DNA of 57,840 bases from Bacteroidota bacterium (GTDB lineage Bacteria > Bacteroidota > Bacteroidia > Flavobacteriales_D > Sanyastnellaceae). Shown here piece by piece: positions 18,797 to 28,522 of the stretch (position 1 is the stretch's first letter; each line of letters opens with the position of its first letter). The translations under genes and the position numbers were made by a program. A model generated the notes under the pieces. The model ran no database searches, was not told the DNA's origin, and saw only the letters and a list, made by a program, of their open reading frames with translations. The DNA lies in the NCBI GenBank assembly GCA_016868835.1, contig VGFR01000003.1:1-57840 (forward strand), read 5' to 3'.

Positions 18797-18804
18797 TATA
18801 TTTG
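18797..18804 (+). promoter_or_regulatory. Promoter for tatA: TTTG at 18766-18773 region and -7 TATATTTG
   Basis: TATATTTG matches TAnnTTTG exactly, 14 nt before the tatA ATG. Candidate -33 TTTG copies lie in the 3' end of the MBL/rhodanese gene, the nearer one ending at 18773, giving a 23-nt spacer. tatA-gatA can therefore be transcribed separately. Confidence 0.55.
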
Positions 18805-18818
18805 AAAAAAAATTCATT

Positions 18819-18986
18819 ATGGGAATTGGGTTCAAAGAAATATTAATTATTCTAGTAATTGTGCTTTTGTTGTTCGGAGGTAAGAAAATTCCAGAATTAA
18901 TGCGTGGTCTAGGTCGTGGAATGAAGGAATTCAAAGATGCGAGCAAAGGCGATGCACCAGCAGAAAAGTCAGAAGAGAATAAGTAA
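18819..18986 (+). CDS. tatA: Twin-arginine translocase subunit TatA
   Basis: This 55-residue gene is missing from the ORF track because of its length. It translates as [21 protein letters not shown] followed by [20 protein letters not shown] and a short acidic/lysine tail. One N-terminal membrane helix, the FGxKKIPEL hinge and the amphipathic helix are the TatA/TatE hallmarks. TatA multimers form the pore for folded proteins. tatC is not in the window. The gene lies 11 nt before gatA, with its own -7 element. Confidence 0.95.
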   Translation: MGIGFKEILIILVIVLLLFGGKKIPELMRGLGRGMKEFKDASKGDAPAEKSEENK

Positions 18987-18997
18987 TTTTCTTTAAC

Positions 18998-20416
18998 ATG
19001 TCTTTTAAATCCTTAAGAGAGGCTCAAAAAGCACTCTCCAACTCGTCCATTACATTTGAAGATCTCGTTCAGTCCTATCTGACTAAGATTGAGCAGAGGA
19101 AAAATCTAAATGCCTTCGTAGAAATTTGGCCGGAAGAAGCATTGGCTCAGGCAAAAGCACTTCAGCAAAAATGGAATGAAGGAAAAGCGGGTAAATTGGC
19201 CGGAATGGTCATTGGAATTAAAGACAACATTTGCTTCAAAGATCATGGAGTGTCGGCCTCCTCCAAAATCCTTTCCAATTTTAAATCGCTCTATAGCTCC
19301 ACAGTTGTGGAAAGATTATTGGCGGAAGACGCTATTATTATTGGTCGATTGAATTGCGATGAGTTTGCAATGGGTTCGTCCAATGAAACATCTTATTACG
19401 GTCCTGTTCTGAATCCAATAGATGAAAATCGTGTACCGGGGGGGTCCTCTGGAGGCGGGGCATCAGCGGTTGCTGCTGATTTATGTTTGGCAGCTTTGGG
19501 AAGTGACACGGGGGGAAGTATTCGTCAACCGGCCTCATTAACCGGAATAGTGGGGTTCAAACCTTCTTATGGTGTTATTTCAAGACATGGACTTGTAGCA
19601 TACGCGTCAAGTTTTGATCAGATTGGGCCAATGACAAAATGCATTGAAGATGCCCAGTTAATCACAGAAATTATTTCTGGGCCAGATGAGTTCGATAGCA
19701 CCGCATTGCAAGCGAAACTGAACTTCGGCAATGAATTTAATGGAAAGCCTAAAATAGCTTACCTCAAAGAAGCTGTTGAGAACGAAGCGGTTCACCCAGA
19801 AATTCGCAATCGTGTAAATGCATACATTGAAAATTTAAGAGCAAAAGGATTTCAAGTAGACCCCGTCTCTTTTCCTTATCTAGATTATATGGTGCCCACG
19901 TATTATGTTCTTACTACTGCAGAGGCATCTTCGAATTTAGCCAGATTTGATGGAATAAACTACGGCTACAGAAGTGCTGATGCTGTAGGAATAGACGAGG
20001 TTTACACCAAGAGCAGAACAGAAGGGTTTGGTAAAGAAGTGAAACGCAGAATTTTGTTGGGAACATTTGTTTTGAGTGCAGGCTATTTCGACGCCTATTA
20101 TGGAACAGCTCAACGAGTAAGGCAATTGCTTCGACAAAAAACAAGAGAAATATTTTCTGAATATCAGTTGCTTCTTTCTCCAACATGCACAGACGGCGCA
20201 TTTCGCTTTGGTGAAAAATCAGACGACCCAATTTCAATGTACATGCAAGACATCTTTACGGTTCACGCTCCGTTGGTTGGTTGTCCTTCTATTTCAATTC
20301 CTTTAGATAATTTGCAAGAGAATGATATGCCCTACGGTATTCAATTCACAGCCGCAGAGTTGGCTGATTCAGAATTACTTCATTTCGTTCAAGGTCTAGA
20401 TAACCAAGAGTTGTAG
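18998..20416 (+). CDS. gatA: Asp/Glu-tRNA(Asn/Gln) amidotransferase subunit A
   Basis: GatA releases ammonia from glutamine or asparagine and passes it to GatB for amidation of misacylated tRNA. The 472-residue protein carries the amidase signature with the catalytic Lys in IGIKDNICFKDHG, the cis-Ser/Ser pair within PGGSSGGGASAVAA and DTGGSIRQPASLTG. Length and motif order fit GatA rather than a generic amidase (NCDEFAMGSSNETSYYGP is GatA-typical). It is 11 nt downstream of tatA. gatC is located 13 kb away. Confidence 0.96.
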   Translation: MSFKSLREAQKALSNSSITFEDLVQSYLTKIEQRKNLNAFVEIWPEEALAQAKALQQKWNEGKAGKLAGMVIGIKDNICFKDHGVSASSKILSNFKSLYSSTVVERLLAEDAIIIGRLNCDEFAMGSSNETSYYGPVLNPIDENRVPGGSSGGGASAVAADLCLAALGSDTGGSIRQPASLTGIVGFKPSYGVISRHGLVAYASSFDQIGPMTKCIEDAQLITEIISGPDEFDSTALQAKLNFGNEFNGKPKIAYLKEAVENEAVHPEIRNRVNAYIENLRAKGFQVDPVSFPYLDYMVPTYYVLTTAEASSNLARFDGINYGYRSADAVGIDEVYTKSRTEGFGKEVKRRILLGTFVLSAGYFDAYYGTAQRVRQLLRQKTREIFSEYQLLLSPTCTDGAFRFGEKSDDPISMYMQDIFTVHAPLVGCPSISIPLDNLQENDMPYGIQFTAAELADSELLHFVQGLDNQEL

Positions 20417-20561
20417 TGTTTTTCACGAAGTCAATGTGAACAACTCGAATACACAGTGAGCCAAAAGTCAAGAAAAAATTCAGACCTTGCTGATGCATAC
20501 ACGGCCGTTTAGGGCACAATAATTGATTTGCAGGAGCCGTTTGAATTTTTTGTTGGAAATC

Positions 20562-22208
20562 ATGAGAAATACGATACTTACTTTCACCTTTCTTTTCAGC
20601 GCATTGGCTTCATTTGCCTTGGACGCTGCTTTTTTAAAAGACACCCTTCCCAACAACGGTAAGACCAGTCTGAATACTGCTGAACTTGACGAGATAGATC
20701 GCATTTTAGTTGCAAGCTATATGAATCACTTCTGCTTTTCAGCCGATGCAGATTTACTTAATGCACATAGCTATCCCAAAGACCACGTTCCCAATTTCCC
20801 TGATGAGCTCACTGCGGAACGCATGAAAATTCTCGATAGAGAAACACCTTTCGACTTTGTTTACAATCAGTCTGTTAAAGATTTTATCTCACTTTACGCC
20901 GTGAGAAGGAGAGATGTAACGGGCAAAGTTCTTGGTTTGTCTCAACTTTACTTCCCAATGATGGAGGAGTGTTTAGCGAAATATAACATTCCCCAAGAAC
21001 TGAAATACCTCTCAATTGTAGAGTCGGCATTGAATCCTACAGCAATATCAAAGGCGGGTGCAGCGGGTCTCTGGCAGTTTATGGTTGGCACTGGAAAAAT
21101 GTACGGATTGGAAGTAAGCTCTTACCAAGACGAGCGTTTCGACCCTATCAAAGAAACTGAAGCAGCCTGTAAATATTTAAGGTTTTTATACAACACATTC
21201 GGAGATTGGAATCTAGCTTTGGCCGCTTACAACAGTGGGCCGGGTAATGTGAATAAGGCCATTCGCAGAGCAGGAGGGGTTAAAGATTTTTGGAAAATAA
21301 AGCAGTATTTACCCAAAGAAACCCAAGGCTATGTGCCAGCATTTATCGCGGTGAACTTCATCATGAACTATTCAACAGAATACAACATATATCCAAAGAA
21401 ACCAGCTGTTACCTATTTTGAAACAGATACCATTCACATTAAATCGCGGGTAGATTTTGCTCAAGTTTCTAAGATTATCAATATTCCCATTGAAGAAATT
21501 ATCTACTTGAATGGAACCTACAAACTAAAAGAGATCCCAGACAATGGTAAAAAACATTATTTGTATTTACCGGTAGAAAAAGTGGGAGATTTTCTTGCTC
21601 ACGAAAAAGAAATTTATGCCGCTAGCGTGATAAAAAGACCAGAACCCGAACTTGCCGATACAACAACAAATGAAAACGGATCTGAGGTCACCACTAAAAT
21701 TGTGTGGGAAGATGAGTGGAAATCACACAAAGTAAAAAAAGGAGAAACGTTGAAAAGTATCGCCACGAAATATGGTGTTTCTTCTAGCGATGTGAAGAAA
21801 TGGAATAAGATGAGCTCCTCTACAGTCAAAATTGGCCAGTCGCTCAAAATCAAAGTGAGAGTTAAAAAAACAATCACAGTGCCAGCACCGAAAGACGAAA
21901 AGGTTGAGGACGGTCAAGAGGAGAATAAAATTACAGAAGAAGAAGCAAAAAAGAAGGCAGTGGAAGAAGCCAAGAAGAAAGCAGCTGACGAAGCGAAAAG
22001 AAAGGCTGACGAAGAAGCAAAAAAGAAGCAACAACAGGCCGATGCAAAGGTTGAATATGTTTACCACACAGTGAAGTCTGGTGAAACGTTATCAAAAATT
22101 GCGAATACACATAAGGTATCTGTAGATTCAATAGTGAAATTGAACAAAGGTTTGAACCCGAATAAACTAATGGTTGGTCAAAAAATTAAAGTCAAAAAGA
22201 AAAAATGA
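20562..22208 (+). CDS. LysM-containing lytic transglycosylase, MltD-like
   Basis: I chose ATG 20562 (548 aa), which opens a signal peptide (MRNTILTFTFLFSALASFA); the track's TTG 20523 does not. The SLT domain (about 130-290) has the catalytic Glu in SIVESALNP, AAGLWQFM and ALAAYNSGPGNV. Two LysM domains follow, starting at HKVKKGETLKSIA and YHTVKSGETLSKIA, separated by a repetitive Lys/Glu/Ala-rich, probably helical linker of about 50 residues. It cleaves peptidoglycan glycan strands in the periplasm. The stop overlaps the FKBP start by ATGA. Confidence 0.93.
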   Translation: MRNTILTFTFLFSALASFALDAAFLKDTLPNNGKTSLNTAELDEIDRILVASYMNHFCFSADADLLNAHSYPKDHVPNFPDELTAERMKILDRETPFDFVYNQSVKDFISLYAVRRRDVTGKVLGLSQLYFPMMEECLAKYNIPQELKYLSIVESALNPTAISKAGAAGLWQFMVGTGKMYGLEVSSYQDERFDPIKETEAACKYLRFLYNTFGDWNLALAAYNSGPGNVNKAIRRAGGVKDFWKIKQYLPKETQGYVPAFIAVNFIMNYSTEYNIYPKKPAVTYFETDTIHIKSRVDFAQVSKIINIPIEEIIYLNGTYKLKEIPDNGKKHYLYLPVEKVGDFLAHEKEIYAASVIKRPEPELADTTTNENGSEVTTKIVWEDEWKSHKVKKGETLKSIATKYGVSSSDVKKWNKMSSSTVKIGQSLKIKVRVKKTITVPAPKDEKVEDGQEENKITEEEAKKKAVEEAKKKAADEAKRKADEEAKKKQQQADAKVEYVYHTVKSGETLSKIANTHKVSVDSIVKLNKGLNPNKLMVGQKIKVKKKK

Positions 22209-22654
22209 TTACAAAAGGAAAAAAAGTAGCAGTTCATTATGAATTGCATATCGATAATGCTGCCGGAGAATTGGTTGAGTCTACAAGAGAACACGGCCCA
22301 ATGAGCTTTACCTTCAAAGAGGATCAAATGATTGAGGGGTTTGAAAAAGGATTAGAAGGATTAAAAGCTGGCGATACGTTTGAAATTGCTATTCCATGCG
22401 CTGAAGCTTATGGTGAAGAGCAAGATGAATATTTCATGGAATTTCCGAAGAGTGAATTCATTGGAGATGACGGTGAGTGGGATGATGAGTTATTTGCTGT
22501 GGGGGAAGTAATTCCAATGCAGACCCCTGAAGGATATCAGGTTCAGGGTGTTGTGGAAGAGGTTAAATTGAACACAATTGTTATTGATTTTAATCACCCA
22601 TTGGCAGGTGAAAACCTGTTTTTCAAAGGAGAGGTCGTTTCTGTATCTGAATAA
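22205..22654 (+). CDS. FKBP-type peptidyl-prolyl isomerase, SlyD-like
   Basis: The 149-residue cytosolic protein begins ITKGKKVAVHYELHIDN and has the FKBP core split by an insert-in-flap domain, including IEGFEKGLEGLKAGD and IPCAEAYGEEQ. This is the SlyD/FkpB architecture, a folding helper with proline isomerase and chaperone activity. The His-rich metal-binding tail of E. coli SlyD is absent. It overlaps the transglycosylase by 4 nt and ftsX by 1 nt (TAATG), so the three genes are probably translated in series. Confidence 0.93.
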   Translation: MITKGKKVAVHYELHIDNAAGELVESTREHGPMSFTFKEDQMIEGFEKGLEGLKAGDTFEIAIPCAEAYGEEQDEYFMEFPKSEFIGDDGEWDDELFAVGEVIPMQTPEGYQVQGVVEEVKLNTIVIDFNHPLAGENLFFKGEVVSVSE

Positions 22655-23520
22655 TGCAGCTCATTCGAACATCAGCAAGTAGAGGGTCGCGTATCTCAGT
22701 TGTCATGGGTTCGGCGTTGGTTCTTCTCATGGTAGGTATAATCTGCCTATTTTTTTTGGTTGTAAAACAGTTTACGCAGCACGTTCAGAGTCAGTTCACA
22801 GTTCAAATTATGCTCAAACCAGATTTGGACAATGCGGCGATTTTGGCCATTCAAAAAAAACTTGAGAGCAATGAGGTAATTAGCGCAGTTCGATTCACCT
22901 CAGCTGAAGAAGGGGCAAAAGCATATGCAGAAGAAATTGGTGAAGACTTTGTTCAAATTATAGGATCAAACCCAATTCCACCAACTCTAGACGCCCAAGT
23001 AAAGCCCGAGTTTGCTGAGCCACAGAAACTTGAAGCATTTGTCAATGAAATTCAAACAGATGCGCAGGTAAAAGAGGTTGTTTACCAGAAAAATTTATTG
23101 CAAGAAGTCAATGAGAATATACGAAAGTGGAGTCTCATTCTTGGCGTTATTGCACTCATTTTCCTAGTAATTGCTGTGTTTTTAATTATGAATACGGTAG
23201 AGTTGGCCGTTTCTAGTCAACGGTATATCATTCGCAGTATGCAATTGGTGGGAGCAACCCCCAGATTTATCAAAAAACCGTTTTTGTTCGATGGAATAAA
23301 AAATGGATTGCTCTCTGCATTAATTGCATGGACAAGTATTTCTGGAATTTTATTTTTCTATCGGGAAGAACTCACAGATATCGTAACCCTGCTCATTGAA
23401 GGTAACGGATTTTGGATATTGGGTGGGGTGTTGATTCTATTGGGGGTGTGCATGAATCTTTTCAGTAGCAACTGGACCGTATCTCGATATATCAGAGCGA
23501 AACAAGACCAATTGGTCTAG
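22654..23520 (+). CDS. ftsX: Cell division protein FtsX
   Basis: FtsX pairs with the ATPase FtsE and couples ATP hydrolysis to activation of peptidoglycan hydrolases at the septum. The 288-residue protein has a first membrane segment at about 20-40, a periplasmic domain of about 125 residues with the FtsX_ECD pattern (LESNEVISAVRFTSAEEG), then three membrane segments (about 167-190, 220-240, 255-275). The cytosolic loop SMQLVGATPRFIKKPFLFDG is diagnostic. ftsE is not adjacent. The preceding lytic transglycosylase fits a wall-remodelling setting. Confidence 0.92.
   Translation: MQLIRTSASRGSRISVVMGSALVLLMVGIICLFFLVVKQFTQHVQSQFTVQIMLKPDLDNAAILAIQKKLESNEVISAVRFTSAEEGAKAYAEEIGEDFVQIIGSNPIPPTLDAQVKPEFAEPQKLEAFVNEIQTDAQVKEVVYQKNLLQEVNENIRKWSLILGVIALIFLVIAVFLIMNTVELAVSSQRYIIRSMQLVGATPRFIKKPFLFDGIKNGLLSALIAWTSISGILFFYREELTDIVTLLIEGNGFWILGGVLILLGVCMNLFSSNWTVSRYIRAKQDQLV
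23505..23518. repeat. 14-bp perfect palindrome at the ftsX stop
   Basis: AGACCAATTGGTCT is a perfect 14-bp palindrome overlapping the last codons and stop of ftsX. No T-run follows, so it is not an intrinsic terminator. It could be an operator for the exbB operon, but it lies 200 bp upstream; chance is possible. Confidence 0.35.
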
Positions 23521-23668
23521 CCGTTGATGGTTGTCTTCACTCCGAAAATGCTGAAAAACCACTCGATAATGAAATTCATTCTCTTTCTTCAAAGAAATTT
23601 GTTTGCTTCGTAATGTTAGCAAATGATGAAGATTTAGAATGGAATGCAGATTTTCAGTTAAATTTCAT

Positions 23669-23676
23669 TATTTTCG
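23669..23676 (+). promoter_or_regulatory. Possible -7 element TATTTTCG before exbB
   Basis: TATTTTCG differs from TAnnTTTG at one base and lies 43 nt before ATG 23720 in a 199-bp AT-rich gap that contains no gene. The gap and this element suggest the exbB-exbD-exbD-tonB operon has its own promoter. No -33 TTTG is evident at the right distance. Confidence 0.35.
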
Positions 23677-23719
23677 TTGCCCATAAATAAAATTGAAATT
23701 TTAATCAATCATTACAGTT

Positions 23720-24541
23720 ATGACAAAGAAAGCCGGTTCAAAGCAACCAACAAAAGGAGGATTCAACTTCAGTTCAGTGTTTCCTTACATTGCCGTTCCA
23801 TTAGCCCTAGTTGTAGGTTGGGCCTTATACACGTTTGTTTTAGGTGATCCAGCAAACTTCGAAGGTGGAGATCCAATCAAAGGTCACCCACATAACGTTT
23901 TGGGAACTGTACACAAAGGAGGTTTCATTGTACCGTTGCTTATCGCTGTTAACTTAATTGTATGGATCTTCTTCATTGAGCGCTTTATTAGCATCATGAT
24001 GGCAAAAGGAAAAGGTAGTGTTGCGGGATTCGTACGTAGTGTAAAAGGAATGCTTGCTGGTGGTGATGTAAACGGAGCATTGGCTGCTTGTGATAAACAA
24101 AGAGGCTCTGTTGCAGCTGTGTTGAAAGCAGGATTGTTGAAGTACCGCGAAATGGAAGAAAACACAGACCTAGACAAGGAAACAAAAATTACTGCAATCA
24201 AACAAGAATTAGAGGAAGCAACTGCGTTGGAATTACCAATGTTGTCGAAGAATTTAGTAATTCTTTCTACTTGCGGATCTTTGGGAGTATTGGTTGGTCT
24301 ATTGGGTACTGTAAAAGGTATGATTTCGTCTTTCGAAGCAATGGCAACTGCCGGCGCTCCTGACGCGACTGCACTTTCATTAGGTATCTCTGAAGCCTTG
24401 ATCAACACATTCCTAGGTATCATGGCATCTGCAATTGCTATTATTCTTTACAGCTTCTTCAATACGCGTATTGATGCAATGACTTATGCTATGGATGAAG
24501 CAAACTTCACAGTGGCTCAAACGTTCGCTTCAAAGCACTAA
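23720..24541 (+). CDS. exbB: MotA/TolQ/ExbB proton channel family protein
   Basis: ExbB forms the pentameric inner-membrane scaffold of the TonB motor, using proton flow to energise outer-membrane transporters. The 273-residue protein has an extra N-terminal membrane segment (about 20-42), a second at 70-95 (GFIVPLLIAVNLIVWIFFIERF), a long cytosolic loop, and two C-terminal helices including TCGSLGVLVGLLGTVKGMISSFEAMA and LGISEALINTFLGI. The last two segments carry the family's conserved Gly/Thr pore-lining pattern. It heads exbB-exbD-exbD-tonB. Confidence 0.95.
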   Translation: MTKKAGSKQPTKGGFNFSSVFPYIAVPLALVVGWALYTFVLGDPANFEGGDPIKGHPHNVLGTVHKGGFIVPLLIAVNLIVWIFFIERFISIMMAKGKGSVAGFVRSVKGMLAGGDVNGALAACDKQRGSVAAVLKAGLLKYREMEENTDLDKETKITAIKQELEEATALELPMLSKNLVILSTCGSLGVLVGLLGTVKGMISSFEAMATAGAPDATALSLGISEALINTFLGIMASAIAIILYSFFNTRIDAMTYAMDEANFTVAQTFASKH

Positions 24542-24560
24542 TTCATATAACTAAGAAATT

Positions 24561-25214
24561 ATGCCGAAATTAAAGATACCGAAAAGTGCCCCCAGTCTGG
24601 ATATGACTCCAATGGTGGACTTGGGTTTCTTGTTGGTTACTTTCTTCATTCTTACAGCGAAATTTCGCCCGAACGAGCCGGTTGTAGTGCAAGTGCCCGC
24701 AGCAACAAGTGAAATACTGTTGCCAGAAAAGGTTATGCAAATTACAGTTGATGAGAAAGGGAGAGTTTACTTCGACTTAACCGGTAAGGAAATTCGAAGA
24801 GAAATGCTTCAACTCATGATGCAACGACATCCTCAGTATAAATTCACAGAGGAACAAGCAAAAAAGTTTGAAGTGATGGGAATGATGGGAATGCCATTGG
24901 GGAACCTAGCTCAATACCTTGATGGTGATGAGAAAGAACGAAAATCATATGATGATCAAACACTCGGTATTCCACTTGATTCATTGAACAATGAATTAGC
25001 AGACTGGGTAATGAGTGGCTATGAGGCGTTTATGGCTAATGCCGAGAGGAAGGGGATTTCCCGAGAACAGCTAAGAGGAGACGATGGTCTTCGATACGCA
25101 ATCAAAGCAGACGGTGCAACAGATTACGAAAAAGTGGAAGACGTGATTGATGTCTTTCGCGAAAAGCAAATTTTTCAATTCAACATGGTTACGAGTCTGA
25201 AATCAGCGAACTAA
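24561..25214 (+). CDS. exbD: ExbD/TolR family protein 1
   Basis: The 217-residue protein has a short cytosolic tail, one membrane helix at about 20-38, and the proton-translocating Asp in SLDMTPMVDLGFLLVTFFIL. The periplasmic part is longer than in proteobacterial ExbD (about 140 aa) and includes a central insert of roughly 80 residues, about 95-175. It lies 19 nt after exbB. With the second ExbD it could form a heterodimer in the ExbB pore (inference). Confidence 0.93.
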   Translation: MPKLKIPKSAPSLDMTPMVDLGFLLVTFFILTAKFRPNEPVVVQVPAATSEILLPEKVMQITVDEKGRVYFDLTGKEIRREMLQLMMQRHPQYKFTEEQAKKFEVMGMMGMPLGNLAQYLDGDEKERKSYDDQTLGIPLDSLNNELADWVMSGYEAFMANAERKGISREQLRGDDGLRYAIKADGATDYEKVEDVIDVFREKQIFQFNMVTSLKSAN

Positions 25215-25238
25215 ACGTGTTTAATACTTCGAATTGAT

Positions 25239-25877
25239 ATGGCAGAAATAATTGAAAGCGGTGGCCACGAAAAAGGTGGTAAGAAAAGACCAAAGAAGAG
25301 TCCTGTAAGAATGGACATGACACCCATGGTGGATTTGGCTTTCTTACTATTGACCTTCTTCATTTTGGCAACATCGCTGAGCAAACCAAAAACAGTAGAA
25401 ATTGTATATCCGAAAGAAGTCGAAAACAAGGAGGATCAAACCCAACTTGATGACGACCTAGCCACAACCCTTTTGGTAGGTGATTCAGATGACAAAATTT
25501 TTTACTACCACGGGAAATTCAGAAAGGATACCACGGAACTCATCCAAACCAATTTCTCGAAAGACGGTTTTCGTGTAGTTTTACTTGACCGCAATAGAAA
25601 AATCAATGAGCGTGTGAATGTCATTAAAGACAAATTAAACAAAGGTGAAATGAATGAGGAACAATACAAAAAGGCCTACATTGATATCACCAACGATAGT
25701 TTAGCACCGTTCGTGGTAGTGAAAACACTTCCTACTACCAAGTGGAAGAATGTTGTAAACGCTATTGATGAGTTAAACATTACCAACGTGAAGAAGCGTG
25801 CAATTATGGACATGGAGAAGAGAGAGGCTGAATTGTTTGTTCCAGCAGACAAATTAGCGGGAATGAAATTGAAATGA
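25239..25877 (+). CDS. exbD: ExbD/TolR family protein 2
   Basis: The 212-residue paralogue of the upstream ExbD keeps the same membrane helix and Asp, RMDMTPMVDLAFLLLTFFILA. Its cytosolic tail is strongly basic (KKRPKKSP), and its periplasmic region differs in sequence from that of the first copy, so the two are unlikely to be redundant. It is 24 nt after exbD1 and 41 nt before tonB. A pair of divergent ExbD genes is common in Bacteroidota TonB clusters. Confidence 0.93.
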   Translation: MAEIIESGGHEKGGKKRPKKSPVRMDMTPMVDLAFLLLTFFILATSLSKPKTVEIVYPKEVENKEDQTQLDDDLATTLLVGDSDDKIFYYHGKFRKDTTELIQTNFSKDGFRVVLLDRNRKINERVNVIKDKLNKGEMNEEQYKKAYIDITNDSLAPFVVVKTLPTTKWKNVVNAIDELNITNVKKRAIMDMEKREAELFVPADKLAGMKLK

Positions 25878-25918
25878 ACCATTGAATTGTACACCTGTAC
25901 AGCAAAAAAATAAAAATT

Positions 25919-26827
<909 letters not shown>

Positions 26828-26843
26828 AAGAAATTCATATTTT

Positions 26844-26877
26844 GAAAGGGCTATTTTTATAGCCCTTTCTTATTTTT
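26844..26877 (+). terminator. Intrinsic terminator after tonB
   Basis: GAAAGGGCTA pairs with TAGCCCTTTC as a perfect 10-bp stem with a 6-nt loop (TTTTTA), followed by TTATTTTT. It closes the exbB-tonB operon. The next ATG is only 6 nt past it, so the esterase gene must be read from read-through or from a promoter overlapping the terminator. Confidence 0.88.
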
Positions 26878-26882
26878 ACACA

Positions 26883-27917
26883 ATGAAAAGCTTCACGTAC
26901 GTTTTCGCATTCTTTTTCACTATAAATGGAATTTGTCAGCAACAAGTTGCTTTTGATTTCAACGGTCAATCGAGATCATACATTTTATATACACCTCCAA
27001 ATATGCCCAGTGGTGTGCGACCGCTTGTTTTTAATTTCCATGGGTACACCAACAACATGAATTTTCAAATGACTTATTCAGAGATGAATAATGTAGCTGA
27101 TGTTGGAAAATTTTATGTTGTTTACCCTCAAGGTTTGCCAGATCAAATCGGAATTAATCATTGGAACGCTTGGCAAGACCCTACAGACGTGGATGATATT
27201 GGATTTATTGACGCCCTATTATCATATTTGATTGCAACAGAAGCCGTAGACCCCGCACGAGTCTATTCCTGTGGCTTTTCGAATGGTGGTATTTTCAGTT
27301 ACGCTTTAGCAGGTCAATTGTCTAATAGATTTGCTGCGGTTGCGTCTGTTTCAGGCACAATGACCGAGGCAATGTTGCAAAATTTCAATCCATCTCGAGC
27401 AGTACCAACCTTTCATATACATGGGAATTTGGACCCCGTAGTGCTATTTGACGGGTCTCCTGGGCAATATCCAACGTTCGGCGTGTTAACGAGTGTTACG
27501 GAAACCTTGAATTTTTGGAATACAAATAACACATGTTCTGCCATGGGAAATACGCAGTCAATAACCAACACAAATATTTTTGACTTGTGTACAGCGTCTA
27601 AAACGATTTATAACAATTGCAACGAACAAGACAATTGGTATATTGAAATTACAGGCGGCGGACATACTTGGCCAGGCACAACCCCGCTGACAGTTACGGG
27701 TAATACGTGTCAAGATTTCGATGGAAGTCAAGAAATATGGAATTTTTTTTCGAGTATAACATTGCCTGCTTATCTAGAAAATTTGCATTCTTTCGAAGCA
27801 AGGCCGGTAAAATATTTTGATTTTCAAGGAAGGAAAGTAGAGAATGGTGAATCGCAAAAAGGGTTTTTCATTGTTGAGTATTCCGACGGAACAAGAAAAA
27901 AATTCTATCGGAATTGA
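26883..27917 (+). CDS. Secreted PHB depolymerase-family (LpqC-like) esterase
   Basis: I chose ATG 26883 (344 aa) because it opens a signal peptide ([19 protein letters not shown]); the track's start lies inside tonB. The alpha/beta hydrolase core has the oxyanion segment FNFHGYTNN, the nucleophile elbow CGFSNGG (Ser), a likely Asp in IHGNLDPVV and His in GGGHTWPG. Relatives hydrolyse polyester or feruloyl-type esters; the substrate here is unknown. The last 35 residues ([21 protein letters not shown]) look like the end of a T9SS type A domain without the usual PNP start. It overlaps rnhB by TGATG. Confidence 0.82.
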   Translation: MKSFTYVFAFFFTINGICQQQVAFDFNGQSRSYILYTPPNMPSGVRPLVFNFHGYTNNMNFQMTYSEMNNVADVGKFYVVYPQGLPDQIGINHWNAWQDPTDVDDIGFIDALLSYLIATEAVDPARVYSCGFSNGGIFSYALAGQLSNRFAAVASVSGTMTEAMLQNFNPSRAVPTFHIHGNLDPVVLFDGSPGQYPTFGVLTSVTETLNFWNTNNTCSAMGNTQSITNTNIFDLCTASKTIYNNCNEQDNWYIEITGGGHTWPGTTPLTVTGNTCQDFDGSQEIWNFFSSITLPAYLENLHSFEARPVKYFDFQGRKVENGESQKGFFIVEYSDGTRKKFYRN

Positions 27918-28516
27918 TGCTTCCGTTTTACACAACTCACCTCGAAGCTGGTTTAGATGAAGCCGGACGCGGTTGCCTGGCAGGGCCAGTGGTTGCAGCA
28001 GCGGTAATATTACCCGAGGGGTTTTCAAATCCACTTTTGAATGACTCGAAACAGATGTCTGAGAAAAACAGAAACATCTTGCGAGAGATAATAGAAAACG
28101 AGGCCTTATCATGGAGCGTTCAGTTTTTATCTCCTTTGGAAATAGATGAATTGAATATACTTCGCGCCTCAATAACAGGAATGCAGCGTGCAGCAATGCA
28201 ACTGAATCCGAGACCACTGCACTTATTGGTAGATGGCAATCGATTCTATAAACTCGAAAATTTCAATCACACGTGCATGATTAAAGGGGATGCTCGTTTC
28301 ATGAACATAGCTGCAGCCTCAGTCCTGGCGAAAACGCACAGAGACGAACACATGTGCTTATTGCATGAACAATTTCCGGTGTATGGTTGGAATAAAAACA
28401 TGGGCTATCCAACCAAAGCACACAGAGAAGCCATTCGCCTGCATGGGTCGTGTGAACATCACCGCATGACCTTCGCCTTGTTGCCGAAACAATTGAAAAT
28501 GGACGGATTCGATTAA
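27917..28516 (+). CDS. rnhB: Ribonuclease HII
   Basis: RNase HII removes ribonucleotides and RNA-DNA junctions from duplex DNA. I chose ATG 27917 (TGATG overlap; 199 aa) over the TTG one codon earlier. The catalytic Asp-Glu pair is in [19 protein letters not shown]; the remaining acidic residues are in LLVDGNRF and [17 protein letters not shown]. Length and motifs are standard. The coupling to an esterase gene upstream seems positional, not functional. lptB follows after 6 nt. Confidence 0.96.
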   Translation: MLPFYTTHLEAGLDEAGRGCLAGPVVAAAVILPEGFSNPLLNDSKQMSEKNRNILREIIENEALSWSVQFLSPLEIDELNILRASITGMQRAAMQLNPRPLHLLVDGNRFYKLENFNHTCMIKGDARFMNIAAASVLAKTHRDEHMCLLHEQFPVYGWNKNMGYPTKAHREAIRLHGSCEHHRMTFALLPKQLKMDGFD

Positions 28517-28522
28517 CTTCGC

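Noticed and set aside
20408-20446. Hairpin after gatA (GAGTTGT and ACAACTC) as terminator
   Set aside because: The arms are separated by 25 nt with a large bulge, and no T-run follows.
21723-22067. 114-aa Phe/Cys-rich minus-strand ORF
   Set aside because: It is the antisense of the Lys/Glu/Ala-rich linker of the lytic transglycosylase; the composition explains the open frame.
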